A stretch of 64,000 bases of DNA, taken from the NCBI GenBank assembly GCA_965601455.1, contig OZ271831.1, positions 806,001-870,000 on the forward strand, in the 5' to 3' direction. How positions within the stretch are numbered: position 1 is the first letter of the stretch; the number at the start of each line of letters is the position of its first letter. This DNA comes from JANQEU01 sp965601455 (lineage in GTDB: Bacteria > Bacteroidota > Bacteroidia > Cytophagales > Cyclobacteriaceae). Positions 56,156 to 64,000 of the stretch are shown piece by piece. The translations under genes and the position numbers were made by a program. The notes under the pieces were generated by a model. That model saw only the letters and a list, made by a program, of their open reading frames with translations. It ran no database searches and had not been told where the DNA came from.

Positions 56156-56983
56156 TCAGATTGTTGACTGAATCCATTCAGTCACATAAGCATATACTTC
56201 CTCTTTTTCTTTGTCGTTGTGAGGCTCGTGATAGGAGCCTGGCCATGTCTTCCACTTTATATTTCTGGACTTTTGATAAACTGAGTGATTCACATCATGA
56301 CTGATGATTCTATCATCGTCTCCATGAAAGGCTAACCCTGTAAGTTCACATTTATCAATATTCTCCTGGATATAACCCGCACTGCTGGTTACAATATCGA
56401 ATAACCCTGCCGATAACTGGGAATGGATTAGTGGGTCTGTTTTATACTTTTCTACCTCTTCTGGTATTCTGCTGATGTGCTCTGGAACCAAACCTGTGTC
56501 CTGTCTGAATACAGGGAGTACCCTGGCAAAGAATTTACCAAGGGTAAGCTTCCATTTCGGGGGTGGGAATGAGGTTGCCAACCATGCACTTGATGCAATG
56601 AATGCAGCAAGCTCATTTATTGGTTTTCTCAAAATGTAGTGTGTAACCAGATTTCCACCCATACTGTGTCCATAGAGAATTATTGGCAAGGAATTGTATT
56701 CCCGACGAACCATTTTCAGCAATTCCTCTATATCGCCGAGCAAAAGATCTATAGAAGGTGCATGGCCTTTAATCCCTTCTGACTTTCCATGTCCCCTCAG
56801 ATCCATCGCTGCTACGCTGAATCCACTTTCGACGAGGTAATTCGCCATTTTTTCAAAACGGCCAAGATGCTCACCCAAACCGTGGACGATGGCAACAACG
56901 GCCTTTGGTTCTTCTGCTTGCCATAAAGCCGTTCTTAAATTCAACCCATCCAATGAGTGAATGTATTCTTCATCGTATCCCAT
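56156..56983 (-). CDS. Alpha/beta hydrolase, monoacylglycerol-lipase-like
   Basis: ATG at 56983 gives 275 residues; the frame extending to 57046 is rejected for lack of support. A serine hydrolase with IVHGLGEHLGRFE (oxyanion loop), DLRGHGKSEG, the nucleophile elbow GHSMGG (S107), catalytic Asp in FHGDDDRII and the catalytic His in GSYHEPHND. This pattern matches lysophospholipases and monoacylglycerol lipases. No signal peptide. Divergent from IcmF, whose promoter lies between them. Confidence 0.88.
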   Translation of the reverse strand: MGYDEEYIHSLDGLNLRTALWQAEEPKAVVAIVHGLGEHLGRFEKMANYLVESGFSVAAMDLRGHGKSEGIKGHAPSIDLLLGDIEELLKMVRREYNSLPIILYGHSMGGNLVTHYILRKPINELAAFIASSAWLATSFPPPKWKLTLGKFFARVLPVFRQDTGLVPEHISRIPEEVEKYKTDPLIHSQLSAGLFDIVTSSAGYIQENIDKCELTGLAFHGDDDRIISHDVNHSVYQKSRNIKWKTWPGSYHEPHNDKEKEEVYAYVTEWIQSTI

Positions 56984-57053
56984 AGTCACAAAGCAAGTAT
57001 TTTTTTTGATTATATCCGGAATAAGGATAACATCAGCTGATCCCAAATTGTTT

Positions 57054-57061
57054 TAATTTTG
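57054..57061 (+). promoter_or_regulatory. -7 promoter box of IcmF
   Basis: TAATTTTG fits TAnnTTTG and lies 16 bp before the ATG at 57077, giving a leader of about 10 nt. No -33 TTTG is clear. Confidence 0.45.
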
Positions 57062-57076
57062 CAGCTCACCCCAAAA

Positions 57077-60000
57077 ATGACAATGGAGCAGGAATTAGAA
57101 ATCTACAAGCCCAAAAATCACATCCGGATAGTTACGGCCGCTTCCCTATTTGATGGCCATGATGCTGCCATAAACATCATGAGGCGAATAATTCAATCAA
57201 CTGGTTGTGAGGTGATTCATCTTGGGCATAATCGTTCGGTTCAGGAAATTGTTGATTGTGCGATTCAGGAAGATGTGCAGGCTATTGCAATGACTAGCTA
57301 CCAGGGAGGCCATCTGGAGTTTTTCAAATACATGTATGATTTGCTTAAAGAACGAGGGGCCAATCATATCAAGATTTTTGGAGGCGGCGGTGGTACCATT
57401 TTACCTGACGAAATAAAGGAGCTACACGACTATGGTATAACCAGGATTTATTCACCTGATGATGGTCGAGATCTGGGTCTTCAGGGCATGATAAATGACC
57501 TGGTTATGAACTGCGATTTTCCCATTGGACAGCAATTAAATGGCCAAGCGACTAAATTGGAAACCGGTAATCATTCATCCGTGGCTCGACTGATCTCTGC
57601 TCTTGAAAACTATCCGCAAGATCATCAGGAGGTATTGAAAAAAGTCAGAGAGCGTAAATCTTCAGTACCGGTCCTGGGAATAACAGGAACAGGAGGTGCA
57701 GGTAAGAGTTCACTTGTTGATGAGCTTGTGAGAAGGTTCCTGGTAGACTTTGAGGATAAAACCATAGCTGTTGTTTCTGTGGATCCATCGAAGAGAAAAA
57801 CAGGTGGGGCACTACTTGGCGACCGAATTCGCATGAATGCAATCTTTAGTGATAGGGTATACATGCGCTCACTTGCTACACGCCAATCCAACCTGGCTTT
57901 ATCGAAGTATGTGCAGGACGCAGTGGATGTGGTAAAAGCCGCAGGTTTTGATCTGATTATTTTGGAGACTTCCGGGATTGGTCAGTCGGATACTGAGATA
58001 ACGGATCACTCAGACGTGAGTCTTTACGTGATGACTCCTGAGTATGGGGCTGCTACCCAACTGGAGAAAATCGATATGCTTGACTTTGCTGATATCATCG
58101 CCCTGAATAAGTTTGATAAACGAGGTGCGCAAGATGCCTTGAGAGATGTAAGGAAGCAATATCAGCGTAACCATGGGTTGTGGAACAGCAACGAATCGGA
58201 AATGCCTGTTTTCGGGACCATTGCGTCACAGTTTAACGACCCCGGGATGAATCAACTGTACATCTCTTTAATGAATCTTATTGGAGAGAAAACTCAGTCA
58301 GACCTTAAATCCAACTTTGAAGGCACTGACGAAATGAGCGAAAAGATCTTCATCATTCCTCCGAAGCGAACAAGGTATCTTTCAGAGATTTCAGATTCCA
58401 TCCGTGAATACGATAAGAAGTCTGACTCACAGGCAGAAGTTGCTCAAAAACTGTATGCTCTTAGTATTTCAAAGCAGGTTTTGCCGGAAGGTAATCAATC
58501 ACTGGAAGTATTGGAAGAAGCTATTCGCAAGGTGAAACTTGATTTGGACCCTCGCAACCTTGAGATTATTGAGAATTGGGATGCTAAGAAGCAAGCATAC
58601 GAAAGTGACGTATTCACCTACCAGGTAAGGGATAAAGAGATTCAGGTGGAGACGAAAATGGAATCACTATCGCACACTAAGGTACCTAAAGTCATTCTTC
58701 CCCGATACCAGGGATGGGGAGACATATTGAAATGGGTGCTACAAGAGAACGTTCCCGGTGAATTTCCGTTTACTGCGGGCGTTTTTCCGTTTAAAAGAAA
58801 AGGCGAGGACCCAACGCGGATGTTTGCTGGTGAAGGTGGACCTGAAAGAACCAACAAGCGATTTCATTATCTTTCTCATGGACTTCCGGCAGCAAGACTT
58901 TCAACCGCATTTGATTCGGTAACCCTTTACGGTGAAGATCCTGATCACCGACCAGATATCTATGGCAAAATTGGTAATTCCGGAGTCAGTATTTGCTGCC
59001 TTGATGACGCCAAAAGGCTTTACTCCGGATTCAACCTTTGTGAGCCGAGCACTTCTGTATCTATGACCATCAATGGGCCGGCAGCGACGATAACAGCTTT
59101 CTTTATGAACGCGGCAATTGATCAGCAATGTGAGCTATACATTAAAGAGCAAGGTCTGGAAAAGGAAGTTGCTGCAAAAATCGAATCGATGTATGCTGAA
59201 GGGGAAAGACCGACTTATCGCGGATCTCTTCCTGAAGGTCATGATGGCTTGGGATTAATGCTGCTAGGAGTTACTGGTGATCAGGTCTTGCCAGTGGACG
59301 TCTACGAAGATATAAAGGCAAAAACCTTAAAAACCGTGAGGGGAACCGTTCAAGCCGATATTTTGAAGGAAGATCAGGCACAGAATACCTGTATTTTTTC
59401 CACGGAATTCTCATTGCGTTTGATGGGTGACGTTCAGCAGTATTTTATTAATCATGTGGTAAAGAATTTTTATTCTGTTTCCATTTCCGGCTATCACATC
59501 GCGGAAGCGGGTGCAAACCCCATAACGCAGCTGGCTTTCACACTAGCGAACGGGTTCACTTTTGTGGAATATTACCTGTCGCGTGGAATGAATATTGACC
59601 ATTTCGCACCAAATTTCTCTTTTTTCTTCTCTAATGGAGTAGACGCTGAATATGCGGTAATTGGTAGAGTAGCACGTAGAATTTGGGCCAAAGCCATGAG
59701 AGAAAAATACGGGGCTAATGAGCGTTCGCAAAAGCTAAAATATCATATTCAAACCTCTGGTAGGTCACTTCACGCTCAAGAGATTGACTTTAATGATATA
59801 AGAACGACTCTTCAGGCTCTTTATGCGATTTATGACAATTGCAATTCCCTTCATACCAATGCCTATGATGAGGCAATCACTACTCCTACCGAGGGGTCTG
59901 TACGACGCGCAATGGCCATCCAACTGATCATAAATAAGGAATTGGGGCTGGCCAAGAATGAGAATCCCATGCAAGGATCATTCATCACAGAAGAATTGAC

Positions 60001-60439
60001 CGATTTGGTAGAGGAGGCAGTCTTAGCCGAGTTTGATCGTATCACCGATCGAGGTGGTGTATTAGGGGCGATGGAAAGTATGTATCAAAGAGGAAAAATC
60101 CAGGAAGAAAGTTTGTACTACGAGACGAAAAAACATACCGGTGAATTACCAATCGTTGGTGTCAATACCTTCTTGAGTTCAAAAGGTTCTCCAACTATCA
60201 TACCCGAGGAAGTGATTCGGGCGACCAAAGAAGAGAAACTTGATCAGATTGATCATCTTGAGCAGTTACACAAACGCAACGAAGCAAAATCCGAAGAGAT
60301 GCTTAAAGCCTTGCAAAAGACAGCTCTTGAGAATGGCAACACCTTCGAAACTTTGATGGAAACGACTAAATACTGCTCCTTAGGACAGATTACTCATGCC
60401 ATGTTTGAAGTGGGTGGGCAGTACAGAAGAAATATGTAA
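57077..60439 (+). CDS. icmF: Fused isobutyryl/methylmalonyl-CoA mutase IcmF
   Basis: A 1120-residue B12-dependent acyl-CoA mutase fused to its G-protein chaperone. Order: B12-binding domain (about 10-150) with the FDGHDAAI cobalt-ligand histidine; MeaB-type GTPase with Walker A GITGTGGAGKSS (about 201-212); linker; mutase barrel from about 540 with AGVFPFKRKGEDPTRMFAGEGGPERTN and LSTAFDSVTLYGEDPDHRPDIYGKIGNSGVSICCLDD. F in AGVFPFKR replaces the Tyr of methylmalonyl-CoA mutases, consistent with IcmF. ATG at 57077 is preferred over TTG 57059. Substrate preference (isobutyryl or pivalyl-CoA) is inferred from the family. Confidence 0.95.
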   Translation: MTMEQELEIYKPKNHIRIVTAASLFDGHDAAINIMRRIIQSTGCEVIHLGHNRSVQEIVDCAIQEDVQAIAMTSYQGGHLEFFKYMYDLLKERGANHIKIFGGGGGTILPDEIKELHDYGITRIYSPDDGRDLGLQGMINDLVMNCDFPIGQQLNGQATKLETGNHSSVARLISALENYPQDHQEVLKKVRERKSSVPVLGITGTGGAGKSSLVDELVRRFLVDFEDKTIAVVSVDPSKRKTGGALLGDRIRMNAIFSDRVYMRSLATRQSNLALSKYVQDAVDVVKAAGFDLIILETSGIGQSDTEITDHSDVSLYVMTPEYGAATQLEKIDMLDFADIIALNKFDKRGAQDALRDVRKQYQRNHGLWNSNESEMPVFGTIASQFNDPGMNQLYISLMNLIGEKTQSDLKSNFEGTDEMSEKIFIIPPKRTRYLSEISDSIREYDKKSDSQAEVAQKLYALSISKQVLPEGNQSLEVLEEAIRKVKLDLDPRNLEIIENWDAKKQAYESDVFTYQVRDKEIQVETKMESLSHTKVPKVILPRYQGWGDILKWVLQENVPGEFPFTAGVFPFKRKGEDPTRMFAGEGGPERTNKRFHYLSHGLPAARLSTAFDSVTLYGEDPDHRPDIYGKIGNSGVSICCLDDAKRLYSGFNLCEPSTSVSMTINGPAATITAFFMNAAIDQQCELYIKEQGLEKEVAAKIESMYAEGERPTYRGSLPEGHDGLGLMLLGVTGDQVLPVDVYEDIKAKTLKTVRGTVQADILKEDQAQNTCIFSTEFSLRLMGDVQQYFINHVVKNFYSVSISGYHIAEAGANPITQLAFTLANGFTFVEYYLSRGMNIDHFAPNFSFFFSNGVDAEYAVIGRVARRIWAKAMREKYGANERSQKLKYHIQTSGRSLHAQEIDFNDIRTTLQALYAIYDNCNSLHTNAYDEAITTPTEGSVRRAMAIQLIINKELGLAKNENPMQGSFITEELTDLVEEAVLAEFDRITDRGGVLGAMESMYQRGKIQEESLYYETKKHTGELPIVGVNTFLSSKGSPTIIPEEVIRATKEEKLDQIDHLEQLHKRNEAKSEEMLKALQKTALENGNTFETLMETTKYCSLGQITHAMFEVGGQYRRNM

Positions 60440-60447
60440 TTGATTAT

Positions 60448-61788
60448 TCAAAGGAGGATTTCAAAAGCAGTTCCTTTTCCCGGGGTACTCCTCACTTTCA
60501 GGCTTCCTCCATGCGACCTAATGATCTGTCGGGATAGGCTCAGCCCAATTCCCGAACCATCTTTTTTTGTTGTGAAAAATGGAACGAAAATATTCTCCAT
60601 AGTCTCCTTATCCATTCCAGGGCCGGTGTCAGAGATCTCAATATGTAAGCCACGGGATAGTGGTTGCAGAGCAATAGTTAGTTCGCCTTCACCCTGCTCA
60701 TTCATAGCTTCAATTCCATTTTTTATCAGGTTGATTAAAACTTGTTCGATGAGTTGACTGTCTAAATCAAAGTAACACTTCTCATCAGGTAATTGAGTTT
60801 TGATTTTAATGTTTTGTCGTGCAGCCACCACGCTTTCAAGTTTTACAATCTGGTTGATCATATGCTTTACATCACAGTTCTCTGGCTTGGGTTTGGGAAC
60901 CTTTGCCAGATCTCCGTATGAAGTAACAAATCGGACCAATCCTTTGCTTCTTTTTTCAATAGTGTTGACGGCAGATTTAAGATCCTCTTCGTCCTCCTCG
61001 TTCAAGCTGGAAAGAGAGATGTGCTCACTTTCTTCTCCTTTAAGCATTTGATTGATCACCTCCGATAGTGTTGATATTGGGATTACACTGTTTTTTATTT
61101 CGTGGGTTAAAACCCTTATTAGCTTCTGCCAGGATTCAATTTCATTTTGATCAAGCTCCGAATTGATATTGTGAAAGGCGACGATCTTGTGTTTCTCCTG
61201 CATCAGAAACAGTTCCTTCGCCTGCACCGATAAATGGATCAATTCCTTATTTACCTCAACCTTTACAAGGGCTTTTTCATCACTTTCCAGCTCCGAAACG
61301 GCTTTATATAGAAGTCCGCTGATTCGATTGAGCGATTCAAGTTTAGTGATGTGTGGTATATCCAACAGTTCTTTAAGAGCTTCATTGGCGAGAACAATAT
61401 TGCCAGTTTCGTTTACAGCAAGTATAGGGATTCCACTGTGTTCAACCACGGTCTTCAGAAACTGGTAATTTGACTCTTTTTCATTCCGTAGTTTCATAAA
61501 TTCGGAAGTGATTACATTGAAAGCATGATACAATCCCGGACGATTCTTGGCATTCTCTGGGTAGACATTGGAAAAATCGTTTTGCCGAATAGCCAGTAGG
61601 AAATTCGATAAGTCTCGATTGGTACGATCAATGAAATATAGGAGTTCGATTATTCCTACGAAGACAAATAATACTAACCAACAGAAGATGAGCCAATATG
61701 GGGTGAATGTGATCACATAAATAGCTCCAAAACCCAAGAGAAGGATAAGGATGATTCTTATGATTACAGCTACTCCAAACTTAGACAT
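60448..61788 (-). CDS. Membrane sensor histidine kinase of the NtrC-type pair
   Basis: A 446-residue kinase with two closely spaced membrane helices (about 5-25 and 30-50) and almost no periplasmic loop, so it senses within or beside the membrane. A HAMP-like linker, a PAS domain (about 105-175, ILAVNETGNIVLANEAL), dimerisation helix with the phospho-acceptor His near 225 (LTHEIKNSVIPIS), and a complete ATP site: N-box INLIKNGIEAM, D-box ISDTGPGMD, G2 GSGIGLSLSR. It is directly behind the sigma-54-dependent regulator (1-bp gap). Confidence 0.93.
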   Translation of the reverse strand: MSKFGVAVIIRIILILLLGFGAIYVITFTPYWLIFCWLVLFVFVGIIELLYFIDRTNRDLSNFLLAIRQNDFSNVYPENAKNRPGLYHAFNVITSEFMKLRNEKESNYQFLKTVVEHSGIPILAVNETGNIVLANEALKELLDIPHITKLESLNRISGLLYKAVSELESDEKALVKVEVNKELIHLSVQAKELFLMQEKHKIVAFHNINSELDQNEIESWQKLIRVLTHEIKNSVIPISTLSEVINQMLKGEESEHISLSSLNEEDEEDLKSAVNTIEKRSKGLVRFVTSYGDLAKVPKPKPENCDVKHMINQIVKLESVVAARQNIKIKTQLPDEKCYFDLDSQLIEQVLINLIKNGIEAMNEQGEGELTIALQPLSRGLHIEISDTGPGMDKETMENIFVPFFTTKKDGSGIGLSLSRQIIRSHGGSLKVRSTPGKGTAFEILL

Positions 61789-61789
61789 C

Positions 61790-63160
61790 CTATCCTTCTA
61801 TGTTGTATTTCTTCATTTTACGGTACAAGGTTGTTCGTCCCAGACCTAGTAGTTGTGCCGCCTGACTCATATTGCCATCGCTTTGTTCGATAGCCTTTAC
61901 AATAGCCATTTTTTCGAGTTCGTCAACATTCAATGTATCCGATTGAGCCGCTTCTTTCTTTTTGGTGATTAAGAAGTCCGCCGTTTTCAATTTGCGCGTT
62001 TCTGCCATGATCACTGCTCTTTCCACTGCATGTTGCAGTTCCCGAATGTTACCGGGCCAATGGTAACGCTTCATATTTTCAAGTGCTTCCTCCGACACCT
62101 GAATGCCGACCTTCTGGTACTTTTCCGTGTATTTATCGAGAAAATGATTGACAAGCATTTCAATATCGTCAAGCCTCTCTCTCAAGGGAGGGAGGTGTAC
62201 CTCAACGGTGTTTATCCGATAAAGAAGATCTTGACGAAATTCACCATTAGTTACCATTTCCTCAAGCGGCATATTGGTGGCTCCAATGACCCTCACATCA
62301 AACGGGATGCTCTTTGAAGATCCCACCCGGCTGACCATCTGATTTTGTAATACACTTAATAACTTGGATTGCATACCGATATTTAAATTACCGATTTCAT
62401 CAAGAAATAGTGTTCCTCCGTCGGCGATTTCAAAACGGCCCGCACGATCTTCTTTGGCATCAGTAAATGCACCTTTGACATGCCCAAAAATCTCGGATTC
62501 AAATAATGTTTCAGTAATAGCCCCGAGATCCACCTTAATCATCGGCTGTTCGGATCGATTTGATAGTTTGTGTATCGCCCTTGCCACTACCTCCTTCCCG
62601 GTTCCATTCTCACCCAAAAGAAGTACGGTGGCATCGGTAGCTGCTACCCTTTTTACCGCTTTCATCACCTTTTCCATTGCCGCCGATTGAAAGATGAGTT
62701 CACCAAAAGACTGGTTGATATCTGTCTCAAGAACATTTTCACGTTCTTTCAATTGGACCACTTTCTTCTGAGTTTTTCTGAGTTCAAATATCGTATGCGT
62801 AGTAGCTAGTAGCGTTTCTTTCTCCCACGGCTTCACCAGGAAATCTACTGCCCCAAGCTTCATGGATTCTACAGCAAGTTGGATATCACCATAAGCCGTA
62901 TTCATAAGCACGTGGACATCCGGGTTCAACTCCTTTATCCTCCGAAGCCAGTATAGCCCTTCATTGCCTGAAGTAATACCGGCTTTGAAGTTCATATCCA
63001 GTATAACCAGATCGATACTCTCTTTCTTAAGAAGCGTTTCTAAACGATTAGGTGAACTTTCAGTTGAGACGTGCTCATATTGATGCTTCAAGATGGTCTT
63101 TGCTGTAAAAAGCACATCGACGTCGTCGTCCACAATTAGGATGTGACCCTTTCTCTTCAT
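61790..63160 (-). CDS. Sigma-54-dependent NtrC-family response regulator
   Basis: ATG at 63160 gives 456 residues; upstream frame to 63241 is rejected. Receiver with phospho-acceptor D55 (VILDMNF), AAA+ domain with Walker A GENGTGKE, contact loop GAFTDA (near-canonical GAFTGA), Walker B FLDEIGN, and a Fis-like DNA-binding C-terminus (MSQAAQLLGLGRTTLYRKMKKY). It activates sigma-54 promoters after phosphorylation by the adjacent kinase. A promoter box TAATTTTG lies at 63223-63230. The divergent permease has a sigma-54 promoter, its probable target. Confidence 0.94.
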   Translation of the reverse strand: MKRKGHILIVDDDVDVLFTAKTILKHQYEHVSTESSPNRLETLLKKESIDLVILDMNFKAGITSGNEGLYWLRRIKELNPDVHVLMNTAYGDIQLAVESMKLGAVDFLVKPWEKETLLATTHTIFELRKTQKKVVQLKERENVLETDINQSFGELIFQSAAMEKVMKAVKRVAATDATVLLLGENGTGKEVVARAIHKLSNRSEQPMIKVDLGAITETLFESEIFGHVKGAFTDAKEDRAGRFEIADGGTLFLDEIGNLNIGMQSKLLSVLQNQMVSRVGSSKSIPFDVRVIGATNMPLEEMVTNGEFRQDLLYRINTVEVHLPPLRERLDDIEMLVNHFLDKYTEKYQKVGIQVSEEALENMKRYHWPGNIRELQHAVERAVIMAETRKLKTADFLITKKKEAAQSDTLNVDELEKMAIVKAIEQSDGNMSQAAQLLGLGRTTLYRKMKKYNIEG

Positions 63161-63222
63161 ATCTCTTCCGTCAAAAAAAGAGGGTGTTTCAGTCAGAAAC
63201 AAGTAATTGTTCCATAATGAAA

Positions 63223-63230
63223 CAAAATTA
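63223..63230 (-). promoter_or_regulatory. -7 promoter box of the NtrC-family regulator gene
   Basis: TAATTTTG on the minus strand, exact to TAnnTTTG, about 63 bp before the ATG. It would give a leader of about 55 nt. Confidence 0.45.
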
Positions 63231-63277
63231 AAACCAATCAAATAGTTAAATATCTGATTTATAGATGTTTACGATCA

Positions 63278-63293
63278 TGGCAAAAAATTGGCA
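63278..63293 (+). promoter_or_regulatory. Sigma-54 (-24/-12) promoter of the permease gene
   Basis: TGGCAAAAAATTGGCA matches TGGCAC-N5-TTGCW with GG at -24 (63279-63280) and GC at -12 (63291-63292) at the exact 12-bp spacing; two differences are CAA for CAC and TGGCA for TTGCA. Initiation would be near 63304, 14 bp before the permease ATG at 63318. It faces a sigma-54 activator gene. A second TTGGCAC half at 63288-63294 lacks a matching -12. Confidence 0.6.
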
Positions 63294-63317
63294 CACTTTG
63301 GATTAAATTGTACGAGC

Positions 63318-64000
63318 ATGTTTAGAAATTATCTTATTACCGCATTCAGAAGCTTTAGAAACAACCGATTCTATGTATTGGTTAACATCTTTGGATTGGC
63401 TATTGGAGTGACCTGTTGCCTGGTGGTATACACCATCATGAAACACGAGCTTACGTTCGATACCTGGCACAAGGAAAGTGATCGAATCTACCGAATAGTG
63501 GAGCACTACTCAGGTGAATATGGTATGGAGTACCAACCAAAATTACCTAATGCCATGCCTGAGGCAATCCAATCCGGCAAAAGCTTGATTTCCGATGTAA
63601 TTACGATGCACGGATCTGAAGATGGCTTAATTGATTTCTATATTGATGATCAGTACAAATCTTTCCAGGAAGAAGAAATCTTATTCGCCAACGATGCCTT
63701 CCTGAAATACCTGGATTTCCCCATTTTACAAGGGCGAGGTATCGAAGCTCTAAATGAACCTTTCAAGGTTTTTCTAACCAAGGGGATTGCTGAAAAATAC
63801 TTTGGAAGTGAAAATCCAGTAGGTAAGTTTATCACCTACAATGAGTTTCATGAATTGGAAGTTGTGGGAATACTTGCCGATACACCTACTAATACCAATA
63901 ATCCTTTTAAAATTCTCGTTTCTTATCCCACAGCATTAGAAATTAACAACGACTATATGAAGAGCTGGACTGCTTATTGGGCAAGTACCGCTTATGTTGT
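63318..64000 (+). CDS. FtsX/MacB-like ABC transporter permease, 3' end outside the window
   Basis: The first 227 residues of an MacB/FtsX-type permease. N-terminal helix (about 20-42, YVLVNIFGLAIGVTCCLVVYTIM) and a MacB-PCD periplasmic domain with HELTFDTWHKESDRIYRIVEHY, LEPFKVFLTKGIAEKYFG and EVVGILADTPTNTNNPF. Bacteroidota carry many such permeases without a linked ATPase; they are thought to move lipoproteins, peptides or drugs. ATG at 63318 is preferred. The sigma-54 promoter upstream and the divergent NtrC-type regulator suggest stress-dependent expression. Confidence 0.92.
   Translation, partial: MFRNYLITAFRSFRNNRFYVLVNIFGLAIGVTCCLVVYTIMKHELTFDTWHKESDRIYRIVEHYSGEYGMEYQPKLPNAMPEAIQSGKSLISDVITMHGSEDGLIDFYIDDQYKSFQEEEILFANDAFLKYLDFPILQGRGIEALNEPFKVFLTKGIAEKYFGSENPVGKFITYNEFHELEVVGILADTPTNTNNPFKILVSYPTALEINNDYMKSWTAYWASTAYV

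Noticed and set aside
63288..63303. TTGGCACACTTTGGAT as the sigma-54 promoter
   Set aside because: The -24 half is good, but the second GG is 10 bp away rather than GC at 12 bp, so the overlapping site at 63278-63293 fits better.

Overview
The window looks like the chromosome of a Bacteroidota member, most likely a marine Cytophagales-type bacterium. The signs are many Bacteroidota sigma-A promoters (TAnnTTTG boxes, some almost on the start codon), mostly weak ribosome binding sites despite an intact CCTCC tail on the 16S rRNA, and genes typical of the phylum: a fused alpha/beta 2-oxo acid dehydrogenase E1, an IcmF-type fused acyl-CoA mutase, an ExbB/ExbD/ExbD cassette, a BatA-like protein beside a dihydroorotase homologue, DUF4199 proteins, TamB and a LuxE-like protein. 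The genus assignment is inference. Nothing in the window looks like a phage, insertion sequence, CRISPR array or recently acquired island.

Layout. 1-4.3 kb: the 3' part of lpxB converges on the protein quality-control operon tig-clpP-clpX, followed by tRNA-Leu. 4.4-8.8 kb: a bifunctional Rel/SpoT alarmone enzyme, a Fur-family regulator, a STAS anti-sigma-antagonist-like protein and purA. 8.8-14.5 kb: a complete rRNA operon (promoter, 16S, tRNA-Ile, tRNA-Ala, 23S, 5S, terminator) with a partly duplicated 5S leader and long stems around 23S. 14.5-15 kb is non-coding and carries repeats. 15-24 kb: a lipoprotein, an acyl-CoA dehydrogenase and a tightly packed cluster of BatA-like protein, dihydroorotase homologue, two DUF4199 membrane proteins and two glycosyltransferases.

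24-34 kb: a methyltransferase, a secreted basic protein, DUF3052 and J-domain/TPR proteins, CrcB, AcpH, a TerB-like protein and RuvC. These are followed by an operon with overlapping or nearly overlapping ends: glycosyltransferase, small protein, SpoIIE-type phosphatase, polysaccharide deacetylase, TatD nuclease and asparaginase. 34-43.4 kb: tRNA-Ser, the ExbB/ExbD energy-transducing cassette, HNH protein, SmpB, TsaD, TamB and RNase P RNA. 43.4-53.9 kb: an NtrC-like response regulator without a DNA-binding domain, small lipoproteins, a LuxE-like acyl transferase, the fused E1, alanine dehydrogenase, a small PD-(D/E)XK protein, an MFS transporter and a glycogen-phosphorylase homologue. 54-64 kb: a histidine kinase with an eroded ATP site, an alpha/beta hydrolase, IcmF, and a second kinase/NtrC-type regulator pair divergent from an FtsX/MacB-like permease with a good sigma-54 promoter in front of it.

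Most of the window is ordinary core genome. The best leads are the sigma-54 module at the right end, proteins that lack expected catalytic residues (phosphorylase, dihydroorotase homologue, kinase, NtrC-like regulator), the envelope/phosphatase operon at 29-34 kb, and the short palindromic repeats around the rRNA operon and inside RNase P RNA. I do not see a clearly new defence or biosynthetic system.
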